Shown here: piece after piece, positions 29,610 to 40,376 of the stretch
How positions within the stretch are numbered: position 1 is the stretch's first letter
How the letters are laid out: every line of letters begins with the position of its first letter
Program-made: the position numbers and the translations under genes
Assembly (NCBI GenBank): GCA_045617525.1
Contig: JAZLIT010000265.1
Coordinates: 12,717-76,716 of the forward strand
Reading direction: 5' to 3'
Length of the DNA stretch: 64,000 nt
Origin: JAZLIT01 sp045617525
Lineage (GTDB): Bacteria > Bacillota > Bacilli > Bacillales_A > Planococcaceae
The notes under the pieces: model-generated
The model's input: only the letters and a program-made list of their open reading frames with translations
Database searches by the model: none
What the model was told of the DNA's origin: nothing

Positions 29610-30728
29610 CTAGTAGTTTTTACGCATTAACTGTTCAACGAAGATTTGATTTGGTTCAAGCAGTGCTTCGTCTGGCGCTAATTTCGCATGATGTAACCCA
29701 TACGTACTCGCTGCCCCAGTCCAAAACATAGCCCCAGGTATTTCCTTAATAAAATAGCCAAAATCCTCACCCGTCATGGCAGGTGGACTTTCGAAAGGAA
29801 TCATCCCAGCCACATTTTCCGCTAACTGTAATAATCGATTCGCACATTGCGCATCATTATTCACTTCAAAGTACATTGAGCCATAATCAATCTGTACCTT
29901 GCAATCATAGGAAATTTCGATGCCGCGACAAATCGCTTCAATACGTGATTTCACACTTTGCATCGATTCCGCTGAATACGTACGAATCGTACCTTCTAGT
30001 CTCGCATTCTCTGCAATAATGTTCTGCACCGTACCCGATGTCATTTTTCCTATCGTCACGACCACTGAATCTAACGGATCCACATTACGACTAACGATTG
30101 TATTTAGCTGCAATAAAAGACTGGCAGCCGCCACACTCATGTCCTTCGTTTTATGTGGATAGGCTGCATGACCACCCAAGCCCAATAAATCGATAAATAA
30201 CTCAGACGTATTGGCAAACAGTAGTCCACCGCGCGTTGCAACCGTACCAACAGGATATTCAGGTGCAATATGTAATGCGTAAATTTCATCCGCAAGTAAA
30301 TCTGGACGTTCAGCACGTAAATAATCCACCATAGGCTGTGCGCCACCTGGCCCCTCTTCGGCCGGTTGGAAATAAAATATCGTTGGATGTAACGGAGGAT
30401 TTTCAGCAATCTTTTGCACAACAGACAACGCAATCGTCATGTGGAAATCATGACCACATGCGTGCATATAACCCTCATGCTTAGAGGCATAAGCTAGACC
30501 AGTTTGCTCCTTGATTGGCAAACCATCAATATCTGCACGCCAGCCAATCGACGGTACCCCATCTAAGCCTGCTATTTTTACGATAATACCCGTTTTCCAC
30601 TCAACGATTTCCATTGAATCTGTCTTCATTTTGTACAGCTGTTCAAGTAAAAATCGCTGTGTTTTAAATTCCTTGAAACCAGTTTCAGGTATTTCATGTA
30701 GCGCTCTTCTAATGGTAATTGCGTCCAT
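29610..30728 (-). CDS. dapL: N-acetyl-diaminopimelate deacetylase
   Basis: M20-family metalloamidohydrolase removing acetyl from N-acetyl-LL-diaminopimelate, in the acetylase branch of lysine/diaminopimelate synthesis. [13 protein letters not shown] holds metal ligands, PAEEGPGGA holds the catalytic Glu pair, and [11 protein letters not shown] is the C-terminal family motif. Length 372 residues, as for B. subtilis YkuR. It starts 12 bases after dapH, so the pair is an operon. Confidence 0.93.
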   Translation of the reverse strand: MDAITIRRALHEIPETGFKEFKTQRFLLEQLYKMKTDSMEIVEWKTGIIVKIAGLDGVPSIGWRADIDGLPIKEQTGLAYASKHEGYMHACGHDFHMTIALSVVQKIAENPPLHPTIFYFQPAEEGPGGAQPMVDYLRAERPDLLADEIYALHIAPEYPVGTVATRGGLLFANTSELFIDLLGLGGHAAYPHKTKDMSVAAASLLLQLNTIVSRNVDPLDSVVVTIGKMTSGTVQNIIAENARLEGTIRTYSAESMQSVKSRIEAICRGIEISYDCKVQIDYGSMYFEVNNDAQCANRLLQLAENVAGMIPFESPPAMTGEDFGYFIKEIPGAMFWTGAASTYGLHHAKLAPDEALLEPNQIFVEQLMRKNY

Positions 30729-30740
30729 TTTTACACCCTC

Positions 30741-31457
30741 TTATAAGTTACGTAATGAATCGATAATTTCTGTTTTTGATTTAGTTTTATTGTCTAATTG
30801 CTTTAATACACGTGCAGGTACGCCGCCTACAACTGTATATGGCGCAACATCCTCAATTACAATAGCACCTGCAGCAACAACCGCACCTTGTCCGACTTTA
30901 ATACCTTCCAATACAACCGCATTTGCACCGATTACAACATCATCTTCCACAATAACTGGATCTGCTGATGGCGGCTCAATTACGCCTGCTAATACCGTAC
31001 CTGCACCAATATGACAGTTCTTACCTACAGTTGCACGACCACCCAGAATAGCACCCATATCAATCATCGTTTTCTCACCAATTTCAGCACCAATATTTAT
31101 AATCGCACCCATCATAATAACTGCATTGTCGCCAATTATTACTTGATCGCGAATAATTGCGCCTGGTTCAATACGTGCATTAACATACTTCGTGTCAAGA
31201 AGTGGCACACCTGAATTACGACGATCTGATTCTACTAGATAATCTTCAATTTGCGCACCATATGCAGTAATCGCTTGTTCGATTTCAATCCATTCACCAA
31301 AAACAACAGCGTTATTTCCTTCTCCAAAAACCTTTGAATCTTCACCAAATGTAAGGTTAGCTACAGCTGGTCCCTTTACATAAACCTTTACAGGTGTTAC
31401 CTTTTTTGCATTTGAAATAAAATCGATAATTTCATAAGCAGATAATTTTGTTGTCAT
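30741..31457 (-). CDS. dapH: Tetrahydrodipicolinate N-acetyltransferase
   Basis: Left-handed beta-helix (hexapeptide repeat) acetyltransferase acting on tetrahydrodipicolinate. Residues from about 90 on show the hexapeptide pattern ([23 protein letters not shown] and repeated I-G-x-x-x motifs such as [20 protein letters not shown]), and the N-terminal helical domain is typical of DapH. ATG at 31457 follows AGGGGGTG; three more codons are open upstream. 238 residues. Forms an operon with dapL and supplies diaminopimelate. Confidence 0.94.
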   Translation of the reverse strand: MTTKLSAYEIIDFISNAKKVTPVKVYVKGPAVANLTFGEDSKVFGEGNNAVVFGEWIEIEQAITAYGAQIEDYLVESDRRNSGVPLLDTKYVNARIEPGAIIRDQVIIGDNAVIMMGAIINIGAEIGEKTMIDMGAILGGRATVGKNCHIGAGTVLAGVIEPPSADPVIVEDDVVIGANAVVLEGIKVGQGAVVAAGAIVIEDVAPYTVVGGVPARVLKQLDNKTKSKTEIIDSLRNL

Positions 31458-31527
31458 ATTCAGCACCCCCTATGTAAGTTTTCTAACATTACATAATTGT
31501 ACTAAATATTCAGTATAATTTCACGCT

Positions 31528-32427
31528 TTATTTAGAAGGTTCATTATAATCATATAAGCAGCGCGCACGATTTTGTACCACATTAGCAAACGCCTCTACC
31601 TGTCTCAGTTCAAATGTTGATTCATAGCCTAGCAGCCATGTATCACGTGTTAAACCATGATCCTTATCCATGTTAGAAAGTGGGATTTTATTGATATCCT
31701 CTTCCCCATCTAATGTTATTGATGGTAAAATCGCATAGCCAATCCCGTTCAATGCCATTTGTTTACATGTTTCAATCTGATCTACAATAATTTGATGGCG
31801 CGGATTCGATTGGAAATATTGCTGCCACCATTGTTGAATTTCTTGATAATAATCTGAGTCACTTTTAAACTGAATGAATGGACGATCCGAACTAAGAATA
31901 TCCTCCATATCCGTAATTTCTTTATCCACTAAATACATCGTATCTCGGAATAAATGAATTTTTTTCCCTTTCCAATCAACAGGACCACGCACAATTCCTA
32001 CATGCGCCTCCCCTTCATACAGTGCCTTAACGATTTCCGAACTCCACCCTGTCATTAAAGAAATCCTTGTGTCTGGATACAGTGTTACATATTCTTTCAA
32101 CACTTTAGGAAGCCAATTTTGTCCAACAATCGAAGCACAGGCAATTTTCAAAGTACCATGTACCTTCGACTCGAGCGCCTGTATTGTTTCAAAAATTTCA
32201 GCACGTCTAGCAACCATTTCATTAGCATATTGGATAACTAATTCGCCGGCTGAGGTCGGTGTTAACCCTTTTTGGGAACGAATAAATAATTGAGCGCCCC
32301 ATTCCTTCTCAATTGTTTGGAGACGCTGCGAAAGAGCTGGCTGCGATAAAAATAATCGCTCTGCTCCTTTACGCATATTTTTTTCTTCAAATAAAATTTT
32401 TATAATTTCTGCCTCAGTTGCAATCAT
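31528..32427 (-). CDS. ccpC: LysR-family regulator CcpC
   Basis: LysR-type regulator of 299 residues that in B. subtilis represses citrate synthase and aconitase genes and responds to citrate. N-terminal helix-turn-helix (MRKGAERLFLSQPALSQRLQT) and an effector-binding domain with IGQNWLPKVLKEY, GWSSEIVKALYEG and QIETCKQMALNGIGYAILPS, which match remembered CcpC closely. ATG at 32427 lies six bases after AAGGAGG. B. subtilis also has ccpC next to darB and near the dap genes. Confidence 0.92.
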   Translation of the reverse strand: MIATEAEIIKILFEEKNMRKGAERLFLSQPALSQRLQTIEKEWGAQLFIRSQKGLTPTSAGELVIQYANEMVARRAEIFETIQALESKVHGTLKIACASIVGQNWLPKVLKEYVTLYPDTRISLMTGWSSEIVKALYEGEAHVGIVRGPVDWKGKKIHLFRDTMYLVDKEITDMEDILSSDRPFIQFKSDSDYYQEIQQWWQQYFQSNPRHQIIVDQIETCKQMALNGIGYAILPSITLDGEEDINKIPLSNMDKDHGLTRDTWLLGYESTFELRQVEAFANVVQNRARCLYDYNEPSK

Positions 32428-32447
32428 CAAACTCCTCCTTTATCTAT

Positions 32448-32482
32448 GAAAAATCGACAAAACCTTATAGGCTTTGCCGATT
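32448..32482 (-). terminator. Terminator of darB
   Basis: Minus-strand stem AATCGGCAAAGCC/GGTTTTGTCGATT with a five-base loop, then TTTC. A near-identical hairpin core recurs at 62948-62975. Confidence 0.7.
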
Positions 32483-32492
32483 CATGTTACTA

Positions 32493-32933
32493 TTAAGCTT
32501 GTAAATATACATACTTTTTTAGTTGTTTTAAAATAACTCTTCGTGTCAATATTCCGACGAACGTGTCTTCTTCATCTACCACACATAAAAACGCATGGTC
32601 AATAACTAAATCAAGTGCACGTTGAAATGAATCGGTAACTTTTAAATAAGCAACATCCTGATCCATCACTTCATCTACTTTAATATTTTCAAGCTTTTCA
32701 TATTCAATTCGTTCAAGCCCTAAAATTGACTCAATAATTTTACCAGTACTAAGTAATCCAATAAATCTGTATTTCATATCTAACACTGGAATTGAAGAAT
32801 AGCCTGTTTTCGTTAAAACCAGTAATGCGTGCTCCGCATTATTCCCACTTTGAACATGAGCAACCTTCTCTGATGAAATCAAGAAATCTGAAATCGATAA
32901 TTCTAATAAAGCCTTGCTAGACATAGAAATCAT
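32493..32933 (-). CDS. darB: c-di-AMP receptor CBS protein DarB (CbpB)
   Basis: A 146-residue protein made of two CBS domains (residues about 15-75 and 85-140), e.g. VAHVQSGNNAEHALLVLTKT then SSIPVLDMKYRFIGLL, and TDSFQRALDLVIDHAFLCVV. Similarity to B. subtilis DarB (YkuL) is high by eye; that protein binds c-di-AMP and, in its free form, activates the Rel (p)ppGpp synthetase and pyruvate carboxylase. Position beside ccpC agrees. It has its own terminator. Confidence 0.9.
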   Translation of the reverse strand: MISMSSKALLELSISDFLISSEKVAHVQSGNNAEHALLVLTKTGYSSIPVLDMKYRFIGLLSTGKIIESILGLERIEYEKLENIKVDEVMDQDVAYLKVTDSFQRALDLVIDHAFLCVVDEEDTFVGILTRRVILKQLKKYVYLQA

Positions 32934-33039
32934 AAAACCTTCTCCTTTGTGTCATCACTTTGTTGGATCTCATTCCCAGTTACATCATATCATAACTCAT
33001 AAAGTGATGACTAGGAACGACTCACAAGGATTTCACTAT

Positions 33040-33276
33040 TCAGAGATAACTTGCCCAATACACAAAGATCATTATACCGGTAAAAGCAAACCATATTGCA
33101 TACATAATAATAATTGGATTTAATAAAAATGGATGATCAGCTATCACTTCATGAATCGGTGTATCCTCATCTGCATTACTTGCTTCCACCTTTTTTGCCA
33201 CTAAAATCGTAATCCAATACGACACCGCACATAAAAGTATGACAACAAAAACAGCTGGCCACAACCAAATCCCCAT
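33040..33276 (-). CDS. Small two-span membrane protein
   Basis: A 78-residue protein with a hydrophobic segment at about residues 4-27, an acidic middle (ASNADEDTPIHEVIAD) and a second segment at about 50-75. GGAAGGAG followed by seven bases precedes the ATG, so the gene is real. I do not recognise a family; the loop is short and would lie outside if both termini are inside. It is flanked by darB and fadH in the same orientation. Confidence 0.6.
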   Translation of the reverse strand: MGIWLWPAVFVVILLCAVSYWITILVAKKVEASNADEDTPIHEVIADHPFLLNPIIIMYAIWFAFTGIMIFVYWASYL

Positions 33277-33448
33277 AAAAACACTCCTTCCGTGCTTTAT
33301 AGTATTGGCTTAGCCAGCTGTAGCTATTCATTTAAAAAGTAAATCAAATAATAGACGGAACACTAATTCAAAAAAGTTATTCAATGCATCAATTGGCGTT
33401 TTATTAATACGTTTATAGTGTTTATAGTTGATTCATGAAACATAAAAA

Positions 33449-34219
33449 TTAAAACGGGTGTTGATTCAACCATGAACCACCATCTAACGTAATACACTCA
33501 CCATTTAAATATTGCGCTTTATCTGAAATCATAAATACCGCTAAATCGGCAATTTCTTCTGGCGTACCTAATCGACCTAAAGGCACTGAATTAATTGTAC
33601 GCTTCGCTTGCTCCTCTGACTCCCATAATTTATCGGCCCCTCCTGTACGCTCAATTGGTCCTGGAGCTATTGCATTACAGCGAATTCCAAACTGTGATCC
33701 CCATTCAACCGCTAACGTACGTGTCAATGATAGAACACCCGCCTTCGCTGCCGCAGAGTGCACAACACCTGCCCCGGCCCCCCATGCATATGTAGCTACC
33801 ATATTGACCATAGATCCTTTAATATTATTTTCAATCCAATAACGGCCTACCGCTGACGAGCAATAAAACGTTCCATTTAATACAATATCAATTACTGCCT
33901 TCCAACCATTCGGAGACAATTTCTCTGCATGCACCAAAAAATTTCCTGCAGCATTATTCACTAAGCTATCTATACGACCAAATCTATTAACCGTAAATTC
34001 CACCATTGCTTGTACATGATCTACTTCACGCACATCCATTTGGAATGTTTCAATCTGGTCTCCAAATGCCTCAATTTCACTTTTTGCATTTTGTAAGCGT
34101 TCTAAGTTACGTCCAGTAATGACTACCTTAGCACCTTGCTTGACAAATTCCTTTGCCATACCTAGCCCCATTCCACTTGAACCACCCGTAATAATTACCA
34201 CTTTATTTTCCAACATCAT
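33449..34219 (-). CDS. fadH: 2,4-dienoyl-CoA reductase (NADPH)
   Basis: SDR enzyme of unsaturated fatty acid beta-oxidation. GGSSGMGLGMA is the cofactor site, NNAAGNFLVHAEKLSPNGWK is diagnostic, catalytic residues lie in MVATYAWGAG and HSAAAKAG, and NAIAPGPIERTGG is the substrate loop. Very similar to B. subtilis YkuF. ATG at 34219 is seven bases after AAAGGGGG; the 12 codons open upstream are rejected. 256 residues. Confidence 0.93.
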   Translation of the reverse strand: MMLENKVVIITGGSSGMGLGMAKEFVKQGAKVVITGRNLERLQNAKSEIEAFGDQIETFQMDVREVDHVQAMVEFTVNRFGRIDSLVNNAAGNFLVHAEKLSPNGWKAVIDIVLNGTFYCSSAVGRYWIENNIKGSMVNMVATYAWGAGAGVVHSAAAKAGVLSLTRTLAVEWGSQFGIRCNAIAPGPIERTGGADKLWESEEQAKRTINSVPLGRLGTPEEIADLAVFMISDKAQYLNGECITLDGGSWLNQHPF

Positions 34220-34342
34220 AAAACTTCCCCCTTTGTAAAATGAATGGTTATTCACTTCTATTTTACTATAAGTAATTCACAATAAACACAAAAAACATTA
34301 CATAAAGTCTATAATTATTGCTTTAATTAGAGTTTTACGACC

Positions 34343-34382
34343 ACAAAAAAAACTAGACTACAAGTTACTTCTTGTAATCTAG
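34343..34382 (-). terminator. Terminator of the ppx-ppk operon
   Basis: Minus-strand stem CTAGATTACAAG/CTTGTAGTCTAG then eight T. It lies about 130 bases after the ppk stop. Confidence 0.8.
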
Positions 34383-34516
34383 CCTCATTTCTATAACTTG
34401 TCCTGAAGAATACCCTTTAAATGCACAATTTAACAAGGTACTTTGTATTTTCCAATTTATTATTAAATCCATACACTACATCAGAGGGCAATATACGCAT
34501 TACGAGACAATGATAG

Positions 34517-36682
34517 CTACTCTTTTACAATTACAACACCTAGCGATTCTGTTAGGAATATGTCTTGGCTATTTACCCGATTTTCGCCCTTATGATCTTC
34601 TTTGTAACGATAATTGCCATTCGAATCTTGAATACGTGCTTTTTGATTATCGCTTAATTGGTAATTCATAATTTGAAAAATACGCTTTTTAATTTCTGGT
34701 GAATAAACAGGAAATAAAATTTCAACACGTTTAACCATATTACGTGTCATCATATCTGCTGACGAAAGATAGAGACGATTTTCACCATTGTGATGGAACC
34801 AGAAAATTCGAGAATGCTCTAAAAATCTACCCACAATACTTGTAACGGTAATATTCTCACTTATTCCTGGAATACCCGGGCGAAGACAGCAAATTCCGCG
34901 AATAATTAACTCGATTTTCACACCTACAATTGATGCCTCATACAACTTCATCATCAAATCCTTATCAGTTAATGAATTCATTTTCGCTCGAATAAAACCA
35001 TTGCCATACTCAATATGACATTGGATCTCTTGATCAATTAAACGTATAAATTCATCTCGAATATCGTATGGTGCAACAACTAGATGATGGAATTGTGGTT
35101 TTTCTGTATACCCACTTAGGTAATTAAAGAAATTCGTCGCATCTATGCCAAATTCCTTGTTTGACGTAATAATTCCCATATCAGTATAGATTTTAGCCGT
35201 CGCATCATTGTAATTTCCTGTTCCCAGATGCACAAAGCGCTCAATTTTCCCTAAACGGCGACGTACCACTAACGTAATTTTCGAATGGGTTTTTAAATTA
35301 TTCATTCCGTAAATGACAAGACACCCGGCTTGCTCTAATTGTTTCGCCCAAAGTACATTATTCTCCTCATCAAATCGTGCCTTAAGCTCTACAAGGACCG
35401 TAACTTGCTTGCCGTTTTCTGCAGCCAACTTTAATGCCTGGATTATCGGCGAGTTCCCACTTACACGATATAATGTCTGCTTGATCGCTAAAACACTTGG
35501 ATCAACCGCAGCCTCTGCAATAAAATCAATAATCGGACCAAATGACTCGTAAGGATGATGGAAAAATAAATCCTGAACAAATGCTTTTTCAAAAATATTC
35601 TCATTTGATTGTAAATCCTGCGGCGGCTGAGGAATGAAGGTCTCGTATTCTAAATGCTCCCGTCCTTTTGAAATTGCCCTCACAAAGGTAAACATCGTCG
35701 TTAAATCTAACGGACCATCTATTTTAAATACATCTGACTCTTCGATTTCAAATTCCTCTAATAAGTACTCAAGTACATCATCATTCATTTCCCCATCACG
35801 CACTTCTAAACGAGAACCGACACCCCATTTACGTTTCTTCAATTCTTTCTCAATCTCTACAAGTAAATCTTGTGCGCCTTCTTCATGGATTGTTAAGTCG
35901 GCATTTCGCGTTAACCGGAAGGCCTGCGTAGATTTAACCCTGTACCCTAAAAACAACTTATCTACATGGCTTGAAATAACATCCTCTAACAACACGAAAA
36001 CCGTTTCATTCGATTCTGATGGCACTTTTATATAACGCTCTAATACAGATGGAACTTGTACAATTGCTACATTATCCGTCAACTCAGTATCATTGCCTTG
36101 ATTTTCAAGCATCACTAATAAATTAAGTGTTTTACCTAATAAAGTTGGAAACGGTCGATACGCATCAACTGCAACTGGTGTTAATACCGGAAAAATCGTC
36201 TCTTCAAATAATTCGTTTAGAAATTGACGTTGCTCTAAATTCAAATCTTTAATATCTAGAACAAATACATTTTCCTTTGGTAGGCATTTTGAAGTTAAAT
36301 GACGAAAAACCTCCGTTTGACGACGCACCAATGCCTGCGTTCGCTCCGCAATTTTTGACAACTGCTCTTTCGGCGTTAATCCTGATTTATTTTCTGGCTT
36401 ATGAAAGCCTGCCCGCAATTGATCCTGTAAACCAGCTACCCGTACCATAAAAAATTCATCTAAATTTGAGCTAAATATGGCCAAAAACTTTAACCGTTCT
36501 AACAGTGGATTATTTTCATCCTCAGCTTCTTCAAGTACACGTTCATTAAATGCCAACCAGCTCAATTCACGGTTATTATAATATTGTGGTTTAGCAATTT
36601 CTTCTAATAAACGTTCCTTTTCAAGCGCTAAACCTGTATTGTTTATAAACTTATTAGAATCTATTTCGATATGCTCTGCCAT
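34517..36682 (-). CDS. ppk1: Polyphosphate kinase 1
   Basis: Makes polyphosphate from ATP. N-terminal YYNNRELSWLAFNERVLEEA, then the phospholipase D-like catalytic part with the autophosphorylating His in KTHSKITLVVRRR and a second motif in RLYLSSADMMTRN; FVHLGTGNYND is also diagnostic. ATG at 36682 is nine bases after AAGGGG and five bases past the ppx stop; the long frame upstream overlaps ppx and is rejected. 721 residues. Confidence 0.95.
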   Translation of the reverse strand: MAEHIEIDSNKFINNTGLALEKERLLEEIAKPQYYNNRELSWLAFNERVLEEAEDENNPLLERLKFLAIFSSNLDEFFMVRVAGLQDQLRAGFHKPENKSGLTPKEQLSKIAERTQALVRRQTEVFRHLTSKCLPKENVFVLDIKDLNLEQRQFLNELFEETIFPVLTPVAVDAYRPFPTLLGKTLNLLVMLENQGNDTELTDNVAIVQVPSVLERYIKVPSESNETVFVLLEDVISSHVDKLFLGYRVKSTQAFRLTRNADLTIHEEGAQDLLVEIEKELKKRKWGVGSRLEVRDGEMNDDVLEYLLEEFEIEESDVFKIDGPLDLTTMFTFVRAISKGREHLEYETFIPQPPQDLQSNENIFEKAFVQDLFFHHPYESFGPIIDFIAEAAVDPSVLAIKQTLYRVSGNSPIIQALKLAAENGKQVTVLVELKARFDEENNVLWAKQLEQAGCLVIYGMNNLKTHSKITLVVRRRLGKIERFVHLGTGNYNDATAKIYTDMGIITSNKEFGIDATNFFNYLSGYTEKPQFHHLVVAPYDIRDEFIRLIDQEIQCHIEYGNGFIRAKMNSLTDKDLMMKLYEASIVGVKIELIIRGICCLRPGIPGISENITVTSIVGRFLEHSRIFWFHHNGENRLYLSSADMMTRNMVKRVEILFPVYSPEIKKRIFQIMNYQLSDNQKARIQDSNGNYRYKEDHKGENRVNSQDIFLTESLGVVIVKE

Positions 36683-36686
36683 ATAC

Positions 36687-38225
36687 TTAAACCCCTTCAT
36701 CAACAAATAAAATCTCAACCGAACTTTTAAAAACACGTTCAATATGTTTCTTTTGACGCTCTGCATAATAAATTTCCGCAACCGCACTCCGTCTAGTAAT
36801 CACAATGATCCGAATATTACGGTCATTTTTATCGATTACTATGGATTTTGCGATATTACGTTTTGAAATATTGAGTGCATATATAAATTTCAAAATAGCA
36901 CCTAAGTCCTTTAATTCCCGCTGATCTTCACGTGAAATCCAATCTTTAAATGGAATTAAAAAGCGACGGAAGTAATCTTTATTTTTATAGGAAGCTAATA
37001 ACGCTAATTTAATACGATTCACATGGTTCATTCCTGAAATTGACTGATTCGCAATTAGATAAAATGTATGTTGGCTCGAAGAATCTAGCTCAATATATTC
37101 GCCAATTGAATATAGTCTTGCCGCATACTTCAATAAGGAAAGTTGCTCCTCATTCATCCTGAAATAGTTTAATTCACAACACTGAACATAAAATTGTTCT
37201 GCTAGTATTTCGAGCGTCTGGGCTTCTACTTCTGAGCGCTCATATTCATAAGTAATTCTTTTTGCATTTTCATCAAACACACGATATTTATCAAAAGCAC
37301 GTTCATCTCCCTGCAGGACACGGCTAATCATTAAACCTTCACGCAACCCTTTTTTACTCACTTGGAATGTATTCGTCTCAACCACTTCCATCAAGCTTAA
37401 AAACACTTGAATAGCTGGCACAATAATATCTGCTCGATCTGAGGATAAACCATCTAACTGTTTTAACTGATCAAAATTCATCATTAATAAATCATATTTT
37501 AAGTCCTTCATTTCATCACGGTGCATCTCATATTGATGCAAGCCTGATATCGGATAATCAATTTTTTGCTGATGGATTTGTGCAACATTACGTGCACTTC
37601 CCCCAATCGCAATTACAGGTAACCCTGCTTTTGATACCCAATCTAAACTTAGAAACTGTTCCTTTACATAATTCATTAATTTCTGTAATTCTTGCTCATT
37701 AATTACTGTATCTTTCACAAACTTTTGCTTTAAAGATACGGTTCCAAATGGGAAACTATGCGTTTTTTGTAGCTCTTTATTTTTAAATAATGTAATTTCA
37801 GTAGAACCCCCACCGATATCAATAGTAATTGCTGAATCAGTATCCATCGAATGTGCAACTGCGACAAAACCGAAAACTGCCTCTTCTTCTTCAGTTAATA
37901 TATCTAACTGAATTCCTGTAAGTTTCTTCATTTCGTCAATAATTTCATTCTGATTGGAAGCTTGGCGAATTGCTGCCGTAGCAACTGCCTTTATATCCGT
38001 TATAGCATAGTCATCTAATATTTCTTTGAAAGAAGTTAGCGTATCTGCTAGTACTCTAATGCCAGATTGACTCATTTCACCAGTTGGAGAAAGAAAAGTG
38101 CGCAACCTTGCGACCGTCTTAAAATTTCCAAATTCATACAAACCTTGACGATGATCATATTCATAAAGTACCAAACGTATCGTATTCGAGCCAATATCGA
38201 TAATCGCTGTTCTTAATTCCTTCAT
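36687..38225 (-). CDS. ppx: Exopolyphosphatase / Ppx-GppA family
   Basis: Degrades polyphosphate or pppGpp. Actin-like ATPase fold: IDIGSNTIRLVLYEY at the N terminus and IDIGGGSTEITLF near residue 140, the two phosphate-binding loops; an extra C-terminal helical region after residue 300 is like the HD-like domain of long Ppx proteins. ATG at 38225 preferred over a GTG three codons upstream. 512 residues. Directly precedes ppk1, with four bases between, so synthesis and breakdown genes are co-transcribed. Confidence 0.92.
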   Translation of the reverse strand: MKELRTAIIDIGSNTIRLVLYEYDHRQGLYEFGNFKTVARLRTFLSPTGEMSQSGIRVLADTLTSFKEILDDYAITDIKAVATAAIRQASNQNEIIDEMKKLTGIQLDILTEEEEAVFGFVAVAHSMDTDSAITIDIGGGSTEITLFKNKELQKTHSFPFGTVSLKQKFVKDTVINEQELQKLMNYVKEQFLSLDWVSKAGLPVIAIGGSARNVAQIHQQKIDYPISGLHQYEMHRDEMKDLKYDLLMMNFDQLKQLDGLSSDRADIIVPAIQVFLSLMEVVETNTFQVSKKGLREGLMISRVLQGDERAFDKYRVFDENAKRITYEYERSEVEAQTLEILAEQFYVQCCELNYFRMNEEQLSLLKYAARLYSIGEYIELDSSSQHTFYLIANQSISGMNHVNRIKLALLASYKNKDYFRRFLIPFKDWISREDQRELKDLGAILKFIYALNISKRNIAKSIVIDKNDRNIRIIVITRRSAVAEIYYAERQKKHIERVFKSSVEILFVDEGV

Positions 38226-38316
38226 ACTGCTCACTTCTTTCTATATAGAAATATTATAATAATTTTTCTAGCACGAATATTACATCAAAATTAGAAGATA
38301 ATTTATCTATTTGTTG

Positions 38317-38358
38317 TAAAAAAAGCCAGATAAATCTAATTAGAAGTATCTGGCTTTT
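38317..38358 (-). terminator. Terminator of cheV
   Basis: Minus-strand stem AAAGCCAGATA with complement, then T7. Confidence 0.82.
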
Positions 38359-38376
38359 TAACATTTTATATAATTC

Positions 38377-39279
38377 TTATAAGATTAATTGGTCAACACG
38401 TAAAATTAGTTCTGCAATTTCTGGTTTCGAAATTTGATCTTCTGCACCAACACGATCGCCTTTATGGCGTAAGTCATCCGTAATTAAACTTGAGAATATA
38501 ATTACAGGAAGTATTTGTAGTGCTTCATGTTCTTTAATTTTCTTTGTTAAATGATGACCGTCCATTTGCGGCATTTCAATATCAGTAATCACAAGTTGTA
38601 CATGTTTTGAAATATTTTTATCTGCCTTCGCGATTGCTTCAAGATACTCATATGCATCTCGACCATTTTCAAAGAATTCTAGGTTACCGTAGCCAGCTTC
38701 ATTCATCGTATCAAATAAAAGCTTACGTAGTAATGGCGAATCTTCAGCAATTACAATTTTCTTCTCTGAACGATCTCGCTTCCCTAATTTTTTTATAGCC
38801 TCAATATTAATACCTGATTCCGGATTAATATCCACCATAATTCTTTCGAAGTCTAATAATAAAATCATTTGCTCATCTTGTTTAATAACCCCTATTACTT
38901 GAGATGTACCGCCTTGATACAAGTCTGAAGGCTTTTCAATTAAGTCCCAAGAAATACGGTGAATTTGCGTTACATTATCCACATGGAATACTACTCGTTG
39001 TTTATTAAATTCAGCAACAATGTATTTTTGTTGTGGGTTTCTTTCTGTAGTCGGCAAACCTAAAACCTTTAGCATATCGACAACAGGTAAAACCTCTCCT
39101 CGTAATTGAATAATCCCTTCAACGTGGGGATGTGCGTGTGGAATAAACGTCACTGGAATTGGCTGAATAATTTCTTTAACTTTAATTACATTAATACCAA
39201 ATTTATTATTACCCACTGCAAATTCAACTATTTCAAGCTCATTTGTACCACTTTCCAATAAAATCCCTTTGTTTTCCAT
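38377..39279 (-). CDS. cheV: Chemotaxis coupling protein CheV
   Basis: CheW-like domain (residues about 10-150, e.g. FGINVIKVKEIIQP, EGIIQLRGEVLPVVDM) followed by a response-regulator receiver domain with phosphoacceptor Asp in LVITDIEMPQMDG and the conserved Lys in QISKPE. It couples receptors to CheA and mediates adaptation. ATG at 39279 follows GGGAGTGG; the longer frame to 39378 is rejected. 300 residues, monocistronic. Confidence 0.94.
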   Translation of the reverse strand: MENKGILLESGTNELEIVEFAVGNNKFGINVIKVKEIIQPIPVTFIPHAHPHVEGIIQLRGEVLPVVDMLKVLGLPTTERNPQQKYIVAEFNKQRVVFHVDNVTQIHRISWDLIEKPSDLYQGGTSQVIGVIKQDEQMILLLDFERIMVDINPESGINIEAIKKLGKRDRSEKKIVIAEDSPLLRKLLFDTMNEAGYGNLEFFENGRDAYEYLEAIAKADKNISKHVQLVITDIEMPQMDGHHLTKKIKEHEALQILPVIIFSSLITDDLRHKGDRVGAEDQISKPEIAELILRVDQLIL

Positions 39280-39438
39280 GAGAAATCCACTCCCTGTTAC
39301 TAATATATACTTTAATTGTAACATATTTCGTGCTAATCTCCTATAAAACCCAAAAGTGAATACCATTACAATTATCACATAAACCGAAGAGAAACATTAT
39401 CCCAATAAAATGCCATCTAGGACTACTAATTTTTACGA

Positions 39439-40302
39439 CTAAACATAATATTTAATAAGTGCCTGTGTACCTTTTTCAGCATAGCCTTGTTCAATAAGTG
39501 TATTATACAAATCTTTAGCCAAATTTAACCCCGGTAAATTTAATTGCATTCTTTCTGCCTCAGCAATTGCAATTTCAATATCTTTTAGTATGTGCTTAAT
39601 ATAAAATCCTGGCTCATAATCCCCTTCGATCATACGCGGAGCAAGACTACTTAACGACCATGAACTTGCAGCCCCACTTGAAATTGATTTCAATACATCC
39701 TCCAAATTCAAGCCAGCCTTTAAACCATAGGCCATCGATTCACAAACACCAATCATATTCGATGCAATTGCAATTTGATTACACATTTTCGTATGTTGAC
39801 CTGCACCTGCACTTCCTTGGTAAACAACATTAGCTCCAAATATATTTAGAATGGGTAATACATCCTCAAAAGTTGCAAGGTCGCCACCAACCATAATTGA
39901 TAATGTACCATTTCTTGCTCCAATATCTCCTCCAGAAACAGGGGCATCGATACTATGTATTTCTTTTTCCTTCGCTAACTTGTATATCTCTACTGCTAAT
40001 GTTGGCTCAGATGTCGTCATATCTACAATGATTGTCCCTTTTGTAGCTGATTTTAAAATACCCTCCTCGCCCGTATAGACTTCAAGAACATCTTGAGGAT
40101 AACCTACCATCGTAAAGATCACCTCTTTATCTACACTAGCTGCTGCAGGCGTTTCTGCCCAAATTGCGCCTAATTCAAGTAGCTCAGTCGCTTTTGACTT
40201 CGTGCGCGTATAGATTGTCACTTCTTTCCCTGCCTTTAATAAGTGTTTAACAATACTTGCTCCCATAACACCTGTCCCAATAAAACCAACTTTATTCTTC
40301 AT
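39439..40302 (-). CDS. ykwC: 3-hydroxyisobutyrate dehydrogenase-family oxidoreductase (YkwC-like)
   Basis: Beta-hydroxyacid dehydrogenase of 287 residues: NAD(P)-binding GFIGTGVMGASIVKHL, substrate-binding DAPVSGGDIGARNGTLSIMVGG and catalytic-lysine motif GAGQHTKMCNQI. Close to B. subtilis YkwC by eye; the true substrate is unknown. ATG at 40302 follows GGGGTG. No operon partner. Confidence 0.88.
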   Translation of the reverse strand: MKNKVGFIGTGVMGASIVKHLLKAGKEVTIYTRTKSKATELLELGAIWAETPAAASVDKEVIFTMVGYPQDVLEVYTGEEGILKSATKGTIIVDMTTSEPTLAVEIYKLAKEKEIHSIDAPVSGGDIGARNGTLSIMVGGDLATFEDVLPILNIFGANVVYQGSAGAGQHTKMCNQIAIASNMIGVCESMAYGLKAGLNLEDVLKSISSGAASSWSLSSLAPRMIEGDYEPGFYIKHILKDIEIAIAEAERMQLNLPGLNLAKDLYNTLIEQGYAEKGTQALIKYYV

Positions 40303-40376
40303 ATTTAGCACCCCACTTTTCTAATTGCCTTTATTTTATCAAAACTATACAGAAAAGGGGGAATTTTCTAAAGAAA